A stretch of 64,000 nt of DNA. Origin: Streptomyces sp. NBC_01408. Its GTDB lineage: Bacteria > Actinomycetota > Actinomycetes > Streptomycetales > Streptomycetaceae. The DNA is taken from assembly GCF_026340255.1 (NCBI RefSeq), contig NZ_JAPEPJ010000002.1, positions 682,001 through 746,000 on the forward strand, given 5' to 3'. The notes under the pieces were generated by a model, which worked only from the letters and a program-made list of their open reading frames with translations, made no database searches and was not told the DNA's origin. Each line of letters begins with the position of its first letter. The stretch's first letter is position 1. Below are positions 43,387 through 51,495 of this stretch, piece by piece. A program made the translations under genes and the position numbers.

Positions 43387-44295
43387 TCAGCGGGCGTCGA
43401 CCACGGGGTTGGTCAGGGTGCCGATGCCCTCGACCGTTGCTTCGACCGTGTCGCCGGGGGTGAGGAACTCCGGGGGGACCATGCCTGCGCCGACGCCGGA
43501 GGGCGAGCCGGTGGCGATGACGTCTCCGGGTTCGAGGGTGACGCCGGAGGAGATGTCGGCGATGAGGCGGGCGATGGGGAAGAGCATGTGCTGGGTGTTC
43601 GACTTCTGCTTGGTCACCCCGTTGACGCGCAGGGAGAGGTCGAGGTTCATCGGGTCGGGCACGTCGTCGGCGGTGACCACGGCCGGGCCGAAGGGGGCGT
43701 AGGAGTCCTGGCCCTTGGAGAAGAACCACTGGCCGGACCGGCGCTGGTCGCGGGCGCTGATGTCGTTGACGATGCTGTAGCCGAAGACGTGGTCGTACGC
43801 CTCCTCCTCGCTCACGCGGAAGGCGGTGCGGCCGATGACGACGGCGAGTTCGCACTCCCAGTCGAGCTGGGCGGTCAGGTCCGCGTTGTGGAGGATCGGC
43901 TGCCCGGGCCCGGTGACGGCGGTGGCGGGCTTGCTGAAGAGCACCGGCCGCGGGGGCAGTTCCTTGTCGGTGTCGAGGCTGCGGCTGGACTCGGCGACGT
44001 GCTCCACGTAGTTGAGGCCGACTCCGATGATCTTCCCGGGGCGCAGCGGGGCCCGCAGCGACACCTCGGCGATCCGGCGGACGGCCTCGGTCGGCCATCC
44101 GGTGGGGCCGGCGGCCAGCAGGCGGTTCGCAGTCTCCCGGGCCGGGGCGCCCGCCTGGATGAACGACAGGAGGTCGACGGGCAGTTCGACGCCGGCGTGG
44201 TCCGCCAGGACGGCGAGGTCGACGAGGTGGTCGGCGTCGACCTGGGCGCCGAGGACGGGCGGTCCGTCATCGAGGGTGTAGGTGACCAGTCGCAT
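43387..44295 (-). CDS. FAH-family hydrolase (maleyl-/fumarylpyruvate hydrolase candidate)
   Basis: This 302-aa protein has the FAH fold: PGKIIGVGLNYVEH, metal ligands in DWECELAVVIG (Glu-x-Glu), and VNDISARDQR with Asp. FAH enzymes cleave carbon-carbon bonds of beta-diketo acids. Next to gentisate dioxygenase and maleate isomerase, the likeliest substrate is maleylpyruvate, giving maleate and pyruvate, rather than fumarylpyruvate. TTGGAGCACCG precedes the ATG. The family call is solid; direct maleylpyruvate cleavage is inference. Confidence 0.85.
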   Translation of the reverse strand: MRLVTYTLDDGPPVLGAQVDADHLVDLAVLADHAGVELPVDLLSFIQAGAPARETANRLLAAGPTGWPTEAVRRIAEVSLRAPLRPGKIIGVGLNYVEHVAESSRSLDTDKELPPRPVLFSKPATAVTGPGQPILHNADLTAQLDWECELAVVIGRTAFRVSEEEAYDHVFGYSIVNDISARDQRRSGQWFFSKGQDSYAPFGPAVVTADDVPDPMNLDLSLRVNGVTKQKSNTQHMLFPIARLIADISSGVTLEPGDVIATGSPSGVGAGMVPPEFLTPGDTVEATVEGIGTLTNPVVDAR

Positions 44296-44374
44296 CGGTG
44301 CTCCAAGTGGGTGAGGGGGTACGGGGTGAAGGGGGTGTGCCCCTCGGGTGGGTGGCCGCCGGGCCCGTGGGGGT

Positions 44375-44428
44375 GCGGCGCCGTACCGCTGCCGGTGTCA
44401 GGGCCGGCGGCGTGCGGTACGGCGCCGC
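44375..44428 (-). other. 15-bp inverted repeat inside the catabolic operon
   Basis: GCGGCGCCGTACCGC and its perfect complement (44414-44428), 24-base loop with an inner GCCGG/CCGGC pair. It sits just after the gentisate dioxygenase stop and before the FAH gene. It may end or partially end transcription, or protect the upstream mRNA. Confidence 0.6.
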
Positions 44429-44431
44429 GGT

Positions 44432-45544
44432 TCAGGCGGTGGGCTGGTGCCCGCCGTTTTCGGGGTAGGCCTCTTCGCGGTGGAAGCCGAGGGAGTTCAT
44501 CACGGGGAAGTCGTTGAAGGAGAACAGGCAGGCGTCCTCGCCCTGGTCGAGGTTGTGGTGCTCGTGCCAGGCCCAGGACGGCACGCAGAAGATGTCGCCC
44601 TTCTTCCAGTCGAAGCGCTGTCCCGCGATCACCGAGTAGCCGTACCCCTTGGCCGCCGTGTAGATGACGGAGCCGGTGTGGCGGTGGGCCAGGGTGGACT
44701 GGCCGGGCCGCAGCAGCTGCATGTGGGCCCCCATGGTGGGCATGACCGGGCCGCCGGTGAGGGGGTTGGTGTACTCGGCGATCACACCGTCGTACGGGGA
44801 CCCCTCGGTCGCCTCGGCGAGGCCGAGGAGGGCCTCGTAGGTCGGCTCCCAGGGGAAGGCGAGCAGCGGGGAGTAGGGGCGGGTCCACTTCTCCGCACCG
44901 TAGGGCAGCAGGTTCGCGCTGTACGTGAGCACGGAGGAGTTGACGACCTTTCCCGGGATCTGGTGGAGGTCGGGGTGCACCTCGTAGAACCCGGCGTCCA
45001 GGGCGTTGACGAGCGGGATGTCGAGGCCGTCCTGCCAGATGACGGGTGCGTCGTCGGACTCGTTGCCGTGCTCGTGCCAGGTTCCGTTGGGGGTGATGGC
45101 GAAGTCGCCGGGGGCCACGCGCAGCTTCTGTCCGTCGACGACGGTCCACGCTCCGGTGCCCTCGTGGACGAACCTCAGCGCGGCCGCCTGGTGGCGGTGG
45201 GCGGTCATGGCCTCGCCGGGGCCCATGATCTGCAGGCCGGTGTAGAGGAGGCCCGCCGCGGCGCTGACGTCCTTGCGTCCGGGGTTGACGAGCATGACCA
45301 CGCGGCGGCCCGCGTCGTCGGCCTTGACCAGGTCGAGGGCCTTGCGGACCAGGGGCCGCAGTTCCTCGTAGCGCCAGAGGACGGGGACGGACCTGGGCTG
45401 CGGGTACCAGGGCTCGATGTCGTTGGCGACGGTCCACAGCGCGCCGGCCTCCAGTTCGGCCAGTTCCCCGTAGTAGGCGGTGAGTTCGGGGGTGTCGCTG
45501 ACCCTGGCGCGGCCCAGCATGCTGTCGTCCTGTCCGGTGGTCAT
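44432..45544 (-). CDS. sdgD: Gentisate 1,2-dioxygenase
   Basis: This 370-aa bicupin has cupin 1 with GEAMTAHRHQAAALRFVHEG then PNGTWHEHGN, and cupin 2 with STLAHRHTGSVIY then PSWAWHEHHN. The His clusters bind Fe(II), and the order matches gentisate dioxygenases, which open 2,5-dihydroxybenzoate to maleylpyruvate. It starts at 45544 overlapping the nitrilase stop (ATGA), with GGAGGAAGC before it. It corresponds to sdgD of the Streptomyces salicylyl-CoA pathway. A related salicylate 1,2-dioxygenase is a less likely alternative. Confidence 0.88.
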   Translation of the reverse strand: MTTGQDDSMLGRARVSDTPELTAYYGELAELEAGALWTVANDIEPWYPQPRSVPVLWRYEELRPLVRKALDLVKADDAGRRVVMLVNPGRKDVSAAAGLLYTGLQIMGPGEAMTAHRHQAAALRFVHEGTGAWTVVDGQKLRVAPGDFAITPNGTWHEHGNESDDAPVIWQDGLDIPLVNALDAGFYEVHPDLHQIPGKVVNSSVLTYSANLLPYGAEKWTRPYSPLLAFPWEPTYEALLGLAEATEGSPYDGVIAEYTNPLTGGPVMPTMGAHMQLLRPGQSTLAHRHTGSVIYTAAKGYGYSVIAGQRFDWKKGDIFCVPSWAWHEHHNLDQGEDACLFSFNDFPVMNSLGFHREEAYPENGGHQPTA

Positions 45545-46614
45545 GCTTCCTCCTTCGTGGCGCCGGTGCTGTCGGCGGTGAGGGGCGTGGTGACGGGCGT
45601 GGTGACGGGGGGTGCGGCGGGTGGTGCGGCGGGGGCCGTCGCGTGGGCCGGGTCGGTCGCGAAGGTCACCGGGGTGCGGGGGCGGTTGTCGACGTGGAAC
45701 TGGAAGACGTCGAAGCGGTTGTAGTGCCCGACGATGTCGTGCATCTGCTTGGGCTGGATGCACCGGGCCAGGTCGATCTCGGCGTAGACGATGCCCTCGT
45801 CGTCGATGAGCGGCTCGGTGACGGGCCGCCCGTCAGGGCCGAAGATCCCGGACAGGGCGCTGCGGGGGCGGGTGAACAGGGCGCGCAGTTCCTCGTCGTC
45901 CCCGGCGAGGGTGTCGACGATCTCCGGGGAGATCGTCGAGCAGGCCACGACGGAGAAGACCTTGCCCTCGAAACTGTGCGCGGCGGTGCGCACGGCGATG
46001 GCGTCCGCCATGTCGTAGTCGGCGGGGGCCACGGGGAGGGAGATGTAGCAGGACGCGTGGACGAGTTCGCCCTGGGCGAGGAGGGCGAAGCGGGCCAGCG
46101 TGTTGGTGTTCTCGCCGCAGGCCAGGGCTCCCAGTGGCCCGACGGGTGTGGAGTGGACCTTCAGGGAGCTTCCGTCGCCACCTGTCCAGGTGAGCTTCTC
46201 GGCCCAGGTCGGCACCAGTTTGCGGTGTACGCCGAGCAGTGCGCCGTCCGGGCCGATGGTCAGCAGGGTGTTGTAGAGGACGCCGAGGCTGTGCGGTCCC
46301 CGTTCGTTGACTCCGATGACGAGGACCACGCCGTGCCGGCGGGCCGCGGCGCGCAGGGCGTCCACGTGCGGGCCGGGGACGTCGACGGAGCTGCGGTAGA
46401 GGCGTTCGAACCAGGGTGAGCCCTGGACGGGGTTCATCGTCCAGTTCCAGTACGGGTAGCCGGGGACGAACACCTCCGGGAAGACGACGAGTTCGGCGCC
46501 GTTCGCGGCGGCCTCCGCGATGAGGGCGACCGCCTTGTCGACGGTGGCGTCGGGGTCGAGGTAGACGGGGGCCGCCTGGACGGCCGCCGCGGTGAAGCGG
46601 GGCAGGTTCTCCAT
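45541..46614 (-). CDS. Nitrilase
   Basis: This 357-aa carbon-nitrogen hydrolase has catalytic residues E47 (FPEVFVPGYPYW), K132 (HRKLVPT) and C166 (ACGENTN) in the usual order, and a Pro/Thr-rich C-terminal tail typical of spiral-forming nitrilases. It converts nitriles to carboxylic acids and ammonia; the PGYPYWNW region resembles aliphatic/arylaceto-nitrilases. GGAGGGACTCG precedes the ATG, 14 bp after the hydroxylase stop. It is embedded in a salicylate operon, so an aromatic nitrile such as 2-hydroxybenzonitrile is a possible substrate; that is inference. Confidence 0.87.
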   Translation of the reverse strand: MENLPRFTAAAVQAAPVYLDPDATVDKAVALIAEAAANGAELVVFPEVFVPGYPYWNWTMNPVQGSPWFERLYRSSVDVPGPHVDALRAAARRHGVVLVIGVNERGPHSLGVLYNTLLTIGPDGALLGVHRKLVPTWAEKLTWTGGDGSSLKVHSTPVGPLGALACGENTNTLARFALLAQGELVHASCYISLPVAPADYDMADAIAVRTAAHSFEGKVFSVVACSTISPEIVDTLAGDDEELRALFTRPRSALSGIFGPDGRPVTEPLIDDEGIVYAEIDLARCIQPKQMHDIVGHYNRFDVFQFHVDNRPRTPVTFATDPAHATAPAAPPAAPPVTTPVTTPLTADSTGATKEEA

Positions 46615-46628
46615 CGAGTCCCTCCGGA

Positions 46629-49016
46629 TCAGTGGGTTGCGGTGCAGGCGGCGGCAGGGGGAAGCCAGCGCTGGTGTACGGGGGCGGTGGGCTCCCGGAG
46701 CAGTTGGAGGCGCGGCGGTACGCGGTCGGTGCGCGCGGCCGGGGGCCGGCCGCTGCCTGCCTTCCAGGCGGCCGGCCAGGGGGCGGCCGGGCCGCTGTAC
46801 CCCTGGGCGGCCGCGGCGTGCAGGGTCCACAGCGGGTCGTGCAGCTGGGCCCGTCCGACGGCGCACAGATCGGCCCGGCCGGCCAGGATGATCGAGTTCA
46901 CGTCGTCGTAGGTGGAGATCGCGCCGACCGCGATGGTGGGGATGCCGGTGGCGTTGCGGATCAGGTCGGCGTACGGGGTCTGGTAGCTGCGGCCGTAGCG
47001 GGGGCGCTGGTGGGCGACGACCTCTCCGGTGGAGACGTCGATCGCGTCGGCTCCGGCGCCGCCGAGGGCGCGGGCGATCTCGACGGCTTCGGCTTCGGTG
47101 GTGCCGCCCTCGGCCCAGTCGGCGGCGGAGATGCGGACGACGAGGGCCTTGCCCGTCGGCCAGACGTCGCGGACCGCGCGGAGCACTTCCAGGGGGAAGC
47201 GCAGGCGCCCGTCCAGGGTGCCGCCGTAGGCGTCGGTGCGGACGTTGGTGAGCGGTGAGAGGAAGCCGGACATCAGGTGGCCGTGCCCGTACTGGAGTTC
47301 CAGTACGTCGAAGCCCGCTCGGTCCGCGCGCCCGGCCGCCGTGACGAAGTCGCGGGTGATGGCGTCCATGTCCTGCCGGGTGGCCGCGCGGGGCACCGTG
47401 CTGTGCTCGTCCCAGCCCAGTGCGGAGGCGGCCACCAGCGGCCAGCCACCGGCGCCGAGGGGGGTGGCGCTGCCGTCCGGACGGGGGATGCCGGTCGCCG
47501 CCCGGCGGCCGGCGTGGGTGAGCTGGATGCCCAGGCAGGTGTCCGACTGCTGGTGGACGAAGTCGGCGATCCCCCTCCAGGCTGCCTCCTGCTCGTCGGT
47601 GTACAGGCCGGGGCAGCCGGTGGTGGCGCGGCCGTCGGGGCTGACGGCCGTCATCCCGGCGAGGACCAGGCCGGAGCCGCCGATGGTCTGGGTGGCCAGG
47701 TGTACGAGGTCGAAGTCGCCGGGCACGCCGTCCCGCGCGGTGTAGAGCGCGGTGGGAGGCGCGACGACCCGGTTGCGCAGGTGCAGCCCGCCGAGACGGA
47801 ACGGACGGAGCATGGGGGGCATGCCCGTCCGGCCGGCCTGGGGCAGCACCCGGGCGGTGTCGTCGGCGTGCCAGGAGTCGACGACGTCGGTGAACTCCTG
47901 GTCGCGCACCCGGAGGTTGTCGTACGTGACGCGGCGGCTGCGCGTGAGGAGGTTGAAGGCGAACTGGTGCGGGTCCTGGCCGGTGTAGCGTCCGACGTTC
48001 TCGAACCATTCGAGGCTCGCCTGGGCGGCGCGCTGGGTGGATTCGACGACCGGCTTGCGTTCGGCCTCGTAGGCGGCGAGTGCGGTGGCGACGTCCGCGT
48101 GCTCGTGGAGGCAGGCGGCCAGCGCGAGCGAGTCCTCCATGGCGAGCTTGGTGCCGGAGCCGATGGAGAAGTGCGCGGTGTGGGCCGCGTCCCCGAGCAG
48201 GACTACGTTGCCGTGCCGCCACGTCCTGTTGCGGACGGTGGTGAAGCGGATCCACTTGGAGTTGTTGGGCAGCAGGCGGTGGCCGTCGAGGTGGTCGGCG
48301 AGTATCTCCTCGCAGAGCCGGATGCTGTCCTCGTCGCTGGTCCCCGGCGGGTGGTCGCGGGCGGCGAACCGGTCGAAGCCGGCCCGCCGCCAGGCCTGTT
48401 CGTCGATCTCGACGATGAAGGTGGAGCGGGTGCCGTCGAAGGGGTAGGCGTGGACCTGAAGGGTCCCGAAGTCCCCCTCCGCGACGATGAAGGTGAAGGC
48501 TTCGAAGACCTTGTCGGTGCCGAGCCACATGTACCGGCAGTTGCGCTCGTCGAGGTCGGGCCCGAAGGTGTCGGCGTAGGCGGCGCGGGTCGCCGAGCGG
48601 ACCCCGTCCCCGGCGACGACCAGGTCGTACTGCGCGGAGAGCTCTTCGACCGGCGGGGCCTGCGTGCGGTAGCGGACGTCCACCTCCAGGGCGGCGCAGC
48701 GCTGCTGGAGGATCTGCAGCAGACGCTTGCGTCCCAGCGCCGCGAAGCCGTGGCCGCCCGACGTGAGCACGCTGCCCTGGTAGCGGACGTCTATGTCGCT
48801 CCAGCGGGCGAAGTCCGCCGACATGGCCTCGAAGATGCGGGCGTCCGCCTGGGCGATTCCGTCGAGCGTCTCGTCGGAGAACACCACCCCGAACCCGAAG
48901 GTGTCGTCGGGTGCGTTGCGCTCCCAGACGGTGATCTCCCAACTCGGGGACAGCTGCTTGGCCAGGGCCGCGAAGTACAGCCCGCCGGGCCCTCCTCCGA
49001 TAACTGCTACGCGCAC
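46629..49016 (-). CDS. sdgC: Bifunctional salicylyl-CoA 5-hydroxylase/oxidoreductase
   Basis: This 795-aa protein is a fusion. Residues 1-390 are a flavin monooxygenase (GGGPGGLYFA dinucleotide site; LGDAAHTAHFSIGSGTKLA FAD loop). Residues about 400-750 are an old-yellow-enzyme domain (LRPFRLGGLHLRNRVV; LTHAGRRA; DAYGGTLDGRLRFPLEV). This plan is that of salicylyl-CoA 5-hydroxylase and of anthraniloyl-CoA monooxygenase. With gentisate dioxygenase next door, salicylyl-CoA to gentisyl-CoA is favoured. GTG 49016 follows GGAGGAG. A good promoter lies just upstream. Confidence 0.87.
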   Translation of the reverse strand: MRVAVIGGGPGGLYFAALAKQLSPSWEITVWERNAPDDTFGFGVVFSDETLDGIAQADARIFEAMSADFARWSDIDVRYQGSVLTSGGHGFAALGRKRLLQILQQRCAALEVDVRYRTQAPPVEELSAQYDLVVAGDGVRSATRAAYADTFGPDLDERNCRYMWLGTDKVFEAFTFIVAEGDFGTLQVHAYPFDGTRSTFIVEIDEQAWRRAGFDRFAARDHPPGTSDEDSIRLCEEILADHLDGHRLLPNNSKWIRFTTVRNRTWRHGNVVLLGDAAHTAHFSIGSGTKLAMEDSLALAACLHEHADVATALAAYEAERKPVVESTQRAAQASLEWFENVGRYTGQDPHQFAFNLLTRSRRVTYDNLRVRDQEFTDVVDSWHADDTARVLPQAGRTGMPPMLRPFRLGGLHLRNRVVAPPTALYTARDGVPGDFDLVHLATQTIGGSGLVLAGMTAVSPDGRATTGCPGLYTDEQEAAWRGIADFVHQQSDTCLGIQLTHAGRRAATGIPRPDGSATPLGAGGWPLVAASALGWDEHSTVPRAATRQDMDAITRDFVTAAGRADRAGFDVLELQYGHGHLMSGFLSPLTNVRTDAYGGTLDGRLRFPLEVLRAVRDVWPTGKALVVRISAADWAEGGTTEAEAVEIARALGGAGADAIDVSTGEVVAHQRPRYGRSYQTPYADLIRNATGIPTIAVGAISTYDDVNSIILAGRADLCAVGRAQLHDPLWTLHAAAAQGYSGPAAPWPAAWKAGSGRPPAARTDRVPPRLQLLREPTAPVHQRWLPPAAACTATH

Positions 49017-49044
49017 GGCGCTCCTCCTAGTGGTTCCGAGCATC

Positions 49045-49074
49045 AAAATATGCTGTGAATCTGACGCTCGTCAA
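49045..49074 (-). promoter_or_regulatory. Promoter of the hydroxylase transcript
   Basis: Minus strand: TTGACG (49074-49069), 18 bp, TATTTT (49050-49045). The -35 box overlaps a TGACG-AG-CGTCA inverted repeat. About 22 bases of leader would precede GTG 49016. The AT-rich tract stands out in this genome. Confidence 0.65.
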
Positions 49075-49106
49075 GAACTCATCATATCGACGGGGTGTTG
49101 CGCTGA

Positions 49107-49598
49107 TCACGCGAAGAGCTCCGGGGCCTGGGGCCCCGCCCCGGTCAGGACCTCGCGCACCTCGTCGGGCCAGGCCGTGGAGCCGCTCGCGCGGGCGGCC
49201 GAGTGGGCGATGACCATGCGTCCGGTGGCCGCCACCTCCTGGGCCGCGCCCCGGACCGTGAAGGCGTAGTGGAGCGAGCTCGTCCCGACCTCGGTGACCA
49301 GCAGTTCGGTGCGGACGGTCTCGCCGAACCACAACCGGGCCCGGTAGTCGGCCTCGAAGTGGACCCTGGGCGTACTGCCGAAGAGGTGGGCGAGGCCCAG
49401 GCGCCGCAGCAGGGCGGCTTCGGCGGCCTCGACCCAGCGCACCACCGTGGAATGGTGGTAGTGGCCGGCCGCGTCGGTGTCCTGCCACTCCACGCGCCGC
49501 TCGACGACGATGCTGGGCGGATGCGGTACGAGCGCTTCGGGACAACCGGCGGCGCAGCTGTCCGCGCCGATGTCCTGCCGCGGGTGGGAAGCGGTCAT
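49107..49598 (-). CDS. Acyl-CoA thioesterase, 4-hydroxybenzoyl-CoA type (hotdog)
   Basis: This 163-aa single hotdog domain has RRVEWQDTDAAGHYHHSTVVRWVEAAE, i.e. the D-D-x-G-H pattern of 4HBT enzymes. It probably releases gentisate from gentisyl-CoA, a step needed after ring hydroxylation. I choose ATG 49598 because AAAGG lies eight bases before it; an in-frame ATG at 49613 exists. The 90-bp gap to the hydroxylase holds that gene's promoter. Confidence 0.82.
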   Translation of the reverse strand: MTASHPRQDIGADSCAAGCPEALVPHPPSIVVERRVEWQDTDAAGHYHHSTVVRWVEAAEAALLRRLGLAHLFGSTPRVHFEADYRARLWFGETVRTELLVTEVGTSSLHYAFTVRGAAQEVAATGRMVIAHSAARASGSTAWPDEVREVLTGAGPQAPELFA

Positions 49599-49661
49599 GG
49601 CGATGCCTTTCATCGGGCCGGAACGGCTCCGGCCGGTACGGGGGGAGTCAGCGGCACAGCA

Positions 49662-51290
49662 CTAGCGGGGGTCGGCGCAGTGCGCTCGCTTGCGCAGTTC
49701 GCCGCGCTGGAGCTTTCCGTTGCTGGTGCGCGGCAGTTCGGTGACGAACTCGATGGCCCGCGGGTACTTGTAGGGCGCGATGGTCTGCTTGACGTGGTTC
49801 TGGAGGTCCTTGGCGGTCGCCTCGTCCGCCGCGACTCCGGGGCGCAGGACCACGTACGCCTTCACGAGCATGCCGCGCTTGCTGTCGGGGGCGCCGACGA
49901 CGCCGCACTCCTCGACGTGGGGGTGGGTCGCCAGGGCCTTCTCGACCTCGGGGCCGGCGATGTTGTAGCCGGAGGAGACGATCATGTCGTCGCTGCGGGC
50001 CACGTACCAGAAGTAGCCCTCCCGGTCCCGGACGTAGGTGTCGCCGGTGACGTTCCAGCCGTTGCGCACGTACGCGGTCTGGCGCGGGTCCTCCATGTAG
50101 CGGCAGCCGGTGGGGCCGGTGACGGCGAGCAGCCCGGGCAGCCCGTCCGGGACGGGTTCACCGTCCTCGTCCACGATCCTGGCGCGGTAGCCGGGGACGG
50201 GCCTGCCGGTGGAACCGGGACGGATGTCCTCGTCGGCGGCGGAGATGAAGACGTGGAGCATCTCGGTGGCGCCGATGCCGTCGATGATGCGGTGCCCGGT
50301 GGCGGCGTTGAACTCCTCCCACACCTGGGCGGGAAGCGCCTCACCGGCCGATACGCAGCGCCGGAGGCCCGTCAGCCTGCCCGTGGCCCCGGCGGCCATG
50401 ATCGCCCGGTAGGCGGTGGGAGCGGTGAAGAGCACGGTCACCCCGTGTTCCGCCACGAGATCGGCCAGCTGCTCGGGGCCCGCCTGCTCGATCAGCAGCG
50501 TGGCGGCCCCCACGTGCAGCGGGAAGACCACCAGTCCGCCGAGCCCGAAGGTGAAGGCGAGGGGCGGGGTGCCCGTGAACACGTCGTCCGGGCGGGGCTT
50601 CAGCACGTGCCGGGAGAAGGTGTCCGCGTTCGCCAGGACGTCCCGGTGGAAGTGCAGGGTGGCCTTGGGACGGCCGGTCGTTCCCGAGGTGAACGCGATG
50701 AGGGCCACGTCGTCCGCGGCGGTGGCGACGGTGGAGTACCGCCCCTCCTTGGCCGCGCAGCGCCGCGTCAGGTCGTCCTCCTCCGGTCCGCCGTAGGCGA
50801 GCACGGCGAGTCCGGGGGTGTCCGCCGCGGCGAGCTCCCCGAGGAAGCGGTGGTCGCACACGGCGACGGCCGGCCGGCTGATGCCGTGCAGTTCGGAGAG
50901 TTCCGTGGCGCGCAGGAGCGGCATCGTCGTGACCGCCACGCCGCCCGCCTTGAGGACACCGAACCAGGTGGCGACGAGCCAGGGATTGTTCGGGCCGCGC
51001 AGCAGGACGCGGTTGCCGGGACGGAGCCCGAAGTCCTCGGTCAGCACTTGGGCGACCTGGTTGGCGCGCTGCTGGAGTTGGCCGTACGTCCACCGCTCGG
51101 TGGTGGTCAGCAGGCACGGGCGGTCCGGTCCCCAGCGGTCGACCGCGTCGTCGAGCAGCCGCTGGGCGCAGTTGAGCCGGTCCGGATAGTTCAACTCCGG
51201 GAGATCGAAGTGGAGTTGGGGCCAGAGGGAGGCCGGGGGAAGCCGATCACGACAGAAGGAATCCGCATGCGCGGAAGGGGAGAGCTCCAT
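49662..51290 (-). CDS. Aryl-CoA ligase (salicylate/benzoate-type, AMP-forming)
   Basis: This 542-aa adenylate-forming enzyme has A3 motif TSGTTGRPKA (201-210), GATEMLHVFI (A5), GDTYVRDREGYF (A7) and a C-terminal catalytic lysine in TSNGKLQRGEL. It has the layout of benzoate- and 2-aminobenzoate-CoA ligases. Here salicylate (or another 2-substituted benzoate) would be activated to its CoA thioester, starting the pathway. GAGG is ten bases before the ATG. Promoter at 51333-51360. Confidence 0.87.
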   Translation of the reverse strand: MELSPSAHADSFCRDRLPPASLWPQLHFDLPELNYPDRLNCAQRLLDDAVDRWGPDRPCLLTTTERWTYGQLQQRANQVAQVLTEDFGLRPGNRVLLRGPNNPWLVATWFGVLKAGGVAVTTMPLLRATELSELHGISRPAVAVCDHRFLGELAAADTPGLAVLAYGGPEEDDLTRRCAAKEGRYSTVATAADDVALIAFTSGTTGRPKATLHFHRDVLANADTFSRHVLKPRPDDVFTGTPPLAFTFGLGGLVVFPLHVGAATLLIEQAGPEQLADLVAEHGVTVLFTAPTAYRAIMAAGATGRLTGLRRCVSAGEALPAQVWEEFNAATGHRIIDGIGATEMLHVFISAADEDIRPGSTGRPVPGYRARIVDEDGEPVPDGLPGLLAVTGPTGCRYMEDPRQTAYVRNGWNVTGDTYVRDREGYFWYVARSDDMIVSSGYNIAGPEVEKALATHPHVEECGVVGAPDSKRGMLVKAYVVLRPGVAADEATAKDLQNHVKQTIAPYKYPRAIEFVTELPRTSNGKLQRGELRKRAHCADPR

Positions 51291-51332
51291 GGGGCGGCAC
51301 CTCAGTCTTGGGGCAGCGGGGAGAATGAAGCA

Positions 51333-51360
51333 AGTATGTCGCTAGACTGGCGACCGTCAA
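51333..51360 (-). promoter_or_regulatory. Promoter of the ligase transcript
   Basis: Minus strand: TTGACG (51360-51355), 16 bp, CATACT (51338-51333). The spacer holds GTCGC-CAGTCTA-GCGAC, an imperfect inverted repeat suitable for a repressor. The leader to ATG 51290 would be about 36 bases. Confidence 0.6.
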
Positions 51361-51414
51361 TATTTCGATAGATACAAAATGGAACGCCGCGCCTTCGCGG
51401 GTCTCCTTCTGGCC

Positions 51415-51428
51415 GTTACACGTGTAAC
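51415..51428. promoter_or_regulatory. 14-bp palindrome GTTACACGTGTAAC upstream of the ligase promoter
   Basis: Perfect palindrome 55 bp upstream of the -35 box. The same 12-bp core TTACACGTGTAA recurs at 63179-63190 before the GH3 gene, and ACACGTGT also at 58361-58370 before livK. A second palindrome, ATGCTAAGCAT (51429-51439), follows directly. Confidence 0.55.
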
Positions 51429-51495
51429 ATGCTAAGCATCGTCCAGCATGGCGCGCAAGGAATTCGGACAAGCACGACAAACCACTAGAGGATGC

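Noticed and set aside
46615..48942. Upstream extension of the nitrilase frame
   Set aside because: Shadow of the hydroxylase gene; the nitrilase has its own GGAGG and ATG at 46614.
46629..49016. Anthraniloyl-CoA monooxygenase instead of salicylyl-CoA hydroxylase
   Set aside because: Same fusion plan, but the adjacent gentisate dioxygenase and maleate isomerase fit the salicylate route better; not excluded.
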